Origin: CAZRGZ01 sp964599775
GTDB taxonomy: Bacteria > Patescibacteriota > Saccharimonadia > Saccharimonadales > Saccharimonadaceae
Length of the DNA: 38,904 nucleotides
Direction: 5' to 3'
NCBI GenBank assembly: GCA_964599775.1
Contig: CAZRGZ010000008.1
Coordinates: 1 to 38,904 of the forward strand
Position numbers and translations under genes: made by a program. Of the stretch, positions 36,785 through 38,904 are shown in pieces. The stretch's first letter is position 1. Every line of letters begins with the position of its first letter. The notes beneath the pieces were generated by a model, which did not search any database, was not told where the DNA came from, and saw only the letters and a program-made list of their open reading frames with translations.

Positions 36785-38317
36785 ATGGATCAGAAACTGG
36801 CACTGGAGGTAATGGCGAGTGGCGAGCACGTACTGCTCACCGGCCCGGCGGGGTCGGGGAAGACGTTTGTGCTTAATGAATTTATTCGCCGCGTTAAAAG
36901 CGACGGCAAGTATGTGGCCGTTACAGCCACTACTGGTCTCGCGGCAACGCACATTGGCGGCAATACCATTCATGCCTGGAGTGGTATTGGCGTGTTAGAT
37001 AGCTTACCCGCTAATTTTTTTGACACGCTTTCCAAAACTCGCCGCGAGGTGATAGAAAAAACGCACGTGCTCATTATTGATGAAATTTCGATGCTTCATG
37101 ATTTTCGGTTCGATTTGGTCGATGCTGTAACCCGCGGAGTACGTAAAAACGACAAGCCATTTGGTGGTATTCAGGTGGTGTTGTGTGGCGATTTCTTCCA
37201 GTTGCCGCCGGTAAATAAAGGCGAGCGTGAGAGCGGTGGCTTTGTGGTGCATTCAAATGCTTGGCAGGCAATCGACCCGGTTGTGTGCTATCTCGAGGAA
37301 CAGCATCGGCAAGATGATGCGCAGTTCGTCGAGATTCTGAACGCCCTGCGTGCCGGCGATATACGACGCCGCCATGCTGAGGCATTGCTAGCCCGTGAAA
37401 AAGCTGACCTTGGCGACGGTGATATCACCGAACTACACACAGTAAATGTGGATGTCGATCGTATCAACGAACAGCGGCTCAAGCAGCTCGCGGGCGATGA
37501 AGTCGTGTATACAATGGATACGACAGGGGCGCAAAATTATGTCGATACTCTCAAGCGCTCATGTTTAGCGCCAGAAGAATTGGTACTACGAAAAGGCGCC
37601 CTAGTAATGACGATAAAAAACAGCCTGGATAAAAAATATGTGAATGGCTCTATTGGTCAGGTGATCGATTTTGACGAAACAACTAACTATCCAATTGTCA
37701 AACTACGAAGTGGCAAAACAGTTACTATCCAGCCCGACACCTGGGAGCTTCGCGACGGTACCCGCAAGAGAGCCAGTTTGACGCAGTTGCCCCTCCGCTT
37801 GGCCTGGGCGATCACCGTGCACAAAAGCCAGGGTATGACGCTGGATGCTGCACGGATTGACCTACGCCGGGCATTCGTAGAGGGTATGGGCTATGTGGCA
37901 CTTTCGCGGGTACGACGGCTCGAGGCACTGAGTTTGGAAGGTATTAACCGAATGGCGCTGAAAGTCAGCCCAGACGCCCTACAGATTGATGAACATTTGC
38001 GCAAAAAATCAGTTGCAGATGCAAAACGCTTCGAACATCTACGTGAAGTCATTAAAAAACGTGAAGAAGAGTTAAAACGAGCGCCAAAGAAGGCCACGGA
38101 AGTAGCAAAAAGCGCCAGCTGGGCTGAAAAGCTGGCAAAAATGCGTGAAACCTACCCTAATGCCTACATGCCATGGGCAAAACAAGACGACGCCTTGTTA
38201 AAAGAAAAATTTCAACAGGGTGCGAGCGTGAAAGAGTTAAGCGATTTACTCGGCCGTCACACTGGGTCAATAAAAAAGCGCTTACAAAAGCATTTTGGAG
38301 ATGACGTGGTGCTATAA
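36785..38317 (+). CDS. Pif1/RecD-like superfamily 1B DNA helicase
   Basis: A 510-residue helicase. Walker A is LLTGPAGSGKTFVLNEFIRR (about residues 17-36), then TATTGLAATHIGGNTIHAWS (motif Ia), HVLIIDEISMLHDF (II), VVLCGDFFQLPPV (III), an SH3-like insertion around residues 270-310, and LAWAITVHKSQGMTLDAARI (V) with GYVALSRVRRLEALSL (VI). The last 60 residues carry a helix-turn-helix-like tail, DALLKEKFQQGASVKELSDL then LGRHTGSIKKRL, as in other bacterial Pif1-like proteins. Such 5'-3' helicases act on forks, G-quadruplexes and recombination intermediates. TATACT (36770-36775) lies 9 nt before the ATG. Confidence 0.92.
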   Translation: MDQKLALEVMASGEHVLLTGPAGSGKTFVLNEFIRRVKSDGKYVAVTATTGLAATHIGGNTIHAWSGIGVLDSLPANFFDTLSKTRREVIEKTHVLIIDEISMLHDFRFDLVDAVTRGVRKNDKPFGGIQVVLCGDFFQLPPVNKGERESGGFVVHSNAWQAIDPVVCYLEEQHRQDDAQFVEILNALRAGDIRRRHAEALLAREKADLGDGDITELHTVNVDVDRINEQRLKQLAGDEVVYTMDTTGAQNYVDTLKRSCLAPEELVLRKGALVMTIKNSLDKKYVNGSIGQVIDFDETTNYPIVKLRSGKTVTIQPDTWELRDGTRKRASLTQLPLRLAWAITVHKSQGMTLDAARIDLRRAFVEGMGYVALSRVRRLEALSLEGINRMALKVSPDALQIDEHLRKKSVADAKRFEHLREVIKKREEELKRAPKKATEVAKSASWAEKLAKMRETYPNAYMPWAKQDDALLKEKFQQGASVKELSDLLGRHTGSIKKRLQKHFGDDVVL

Positions 38318-38827
38318 AACTTTTTCGTCTTGGTCGCGATAATACCGCTCAATATGAGCCAGATCCCTGGCTGCCCTAAAACCGGGTTGCTCTGTATGTA
38401 GTGTTCGATGCGCAACACCGGAAGGTGATAAAAATCGCCATCCGTTTTCTGTCTGCTCGGAAATGGCAAGCTCAGTCTCCCAGTCCGGTGAGGTGGAAGG
38501 CAGTATAGTGACAGCGAGAGGGCCGTTTTGCCGCCGGCTCAAAACCATTGATGGGTGAGTATAGTGATCTGGCCCAGCTGGGTAGGTTTGCAGTACCGGA
38601 TCTTGCCTCATGCGGTCATATAGTTCAGGCGAGGTTTCCAAAACGACAGCGCGGGCTGGCCTGACTCCGGCTAAAGCTAGGGCCGCTCTTCCGCATACTA
38701 AACTGGTTTTCTTTAGGGCGTCGTTTTCAGCAAGTTCCAATGAGACTAACCAGTCAGCATAATTAAGCGTCGTTTCAACTTTCTTGGCAGACCGTTCTAT
38801 TCTATATTCAGTTATTCTATTTGGCAT
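38312..38827 (-). CDS. Uncharacterised protein (171 aa)
   Basis: Read from ATG 38827, 10 nt after TATAAT on the minus strand; an upstream in-frame codon would run through that promoter. The product starts MPNRITEYRIERSAKKVETT and includes WLVSLELAENDALKKTSLVC, then VRPARAVVLETSPELYDRMR and LAVTILPSTSPDWETELAIS. It is soluble with no membrane segment, and no family is recognised. Its 3' end overlaps the convergent helicase gene by 6 nt. The beyond-window upstream sequence (38828-38904) holds only its promoter as far as I can see. Confidence 0.65.
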   Translation of the reverse strand: MPNRITEYRIERSAKKVETTLNYADWLVSLELAENDALKKTSLVCGRAALALAGVRPARAVVLETSPELYDRMRQDPVLQTYPAGPDHYTHPSMVLSRRQNGPLAVTILPSTSPDWETELAISEQTENGWRFLSPSGVAHRTLHTEQPGFRAARDLAHIERYYRDQDEKVL

Positions 38828-38904
38828 AGTTATAATAATTATATCATAAAAAATATATTTTGTAAAAAGTTCGCTCACCTGAATCACGAACTCACCACTG
38901 GGGC

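Overview
The window reads like part of a reduced Patescibacteria (CPR) genome. Candidatus Saccharibacteria (TM7) is the best guess, from gene style rather than a marker tree. TGA is a normal stop throughout, which argues against the code-25 CPR lineages. ProS lacks the editing insertion, response regulators are bare receiver domains, and many genes start 6-11 nt after a clear -10 box with no Shine-Dalgarno, so they are probably translated from leaderless mRNAs. I see no tRNA, rRNA, CRISPR array, insertion sequence or phage module.

Layout. 1-500: two degraded small genes. 508-3606: an NhaD-type antiporter, two tiny membrane proteins, and a LUD-domain gene divergent from an HxlR regulator across a palindromic operator. 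3707-7427: serS-hpf, a roughly 600-bp hairpin-rich spacer, then proS. 7511-14234: secA, an M16 peptidase, murD, a hidden 37-codon minus-strand gene and prfB. 14285-20206: ftsE-ftsX, two coiled-coil M23 peptidases, a CtpA protease and a receiver protein, a division and cell-wall remodelling block. 20312-24767: rpmA and a Trm11-like methyltransferase on minus, then a flippase-like protein, xseA-xseB and a membrane methyltransferase. 24967-27431: an anchored exported protein and a histidine kinase-receiver-recO operon. 27534-28993: glyS. 29037-33896: trmH, DUF427, DUF3137-like, a PNPOx-like gene, a truncated flavodoxin-like gene, a KwaB-like DUF4868 gene and a twice-frameshifted pseudogene. 33858-36179 (minus): a cystathionine gamma-lyase/synthase and pheA. 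36297-38827: a GC-rich membrane protein, a Pif1-type helicase and an unknown gene.

The most interesting signal is regulatory. Four genes are preceded by very short leaderless ORFs carrying codons for the relevant amino acid: Ser before serS, Pro before proS, Gly before glyS, and adjacent Cys-Cys before the cystathionine enzyme. The Cys case has overlapping pause, antiterminator and terminator pairings like a trp attenuator. The Gly case has its Gly codons inside a terminator stem. Together they suggest ribosome-mediated attenuation by leaderless leader peptides.

The second signal is a three-copy structured element at 24775-24884, 35208-35330 and 5896-5984 (inverted). It has two invariant internal-loop strands, variable outer and apical stems, and a compensatory base-pair change. 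The third is that both M23 peptidases carry their zinc motifs in circularly permuted order.
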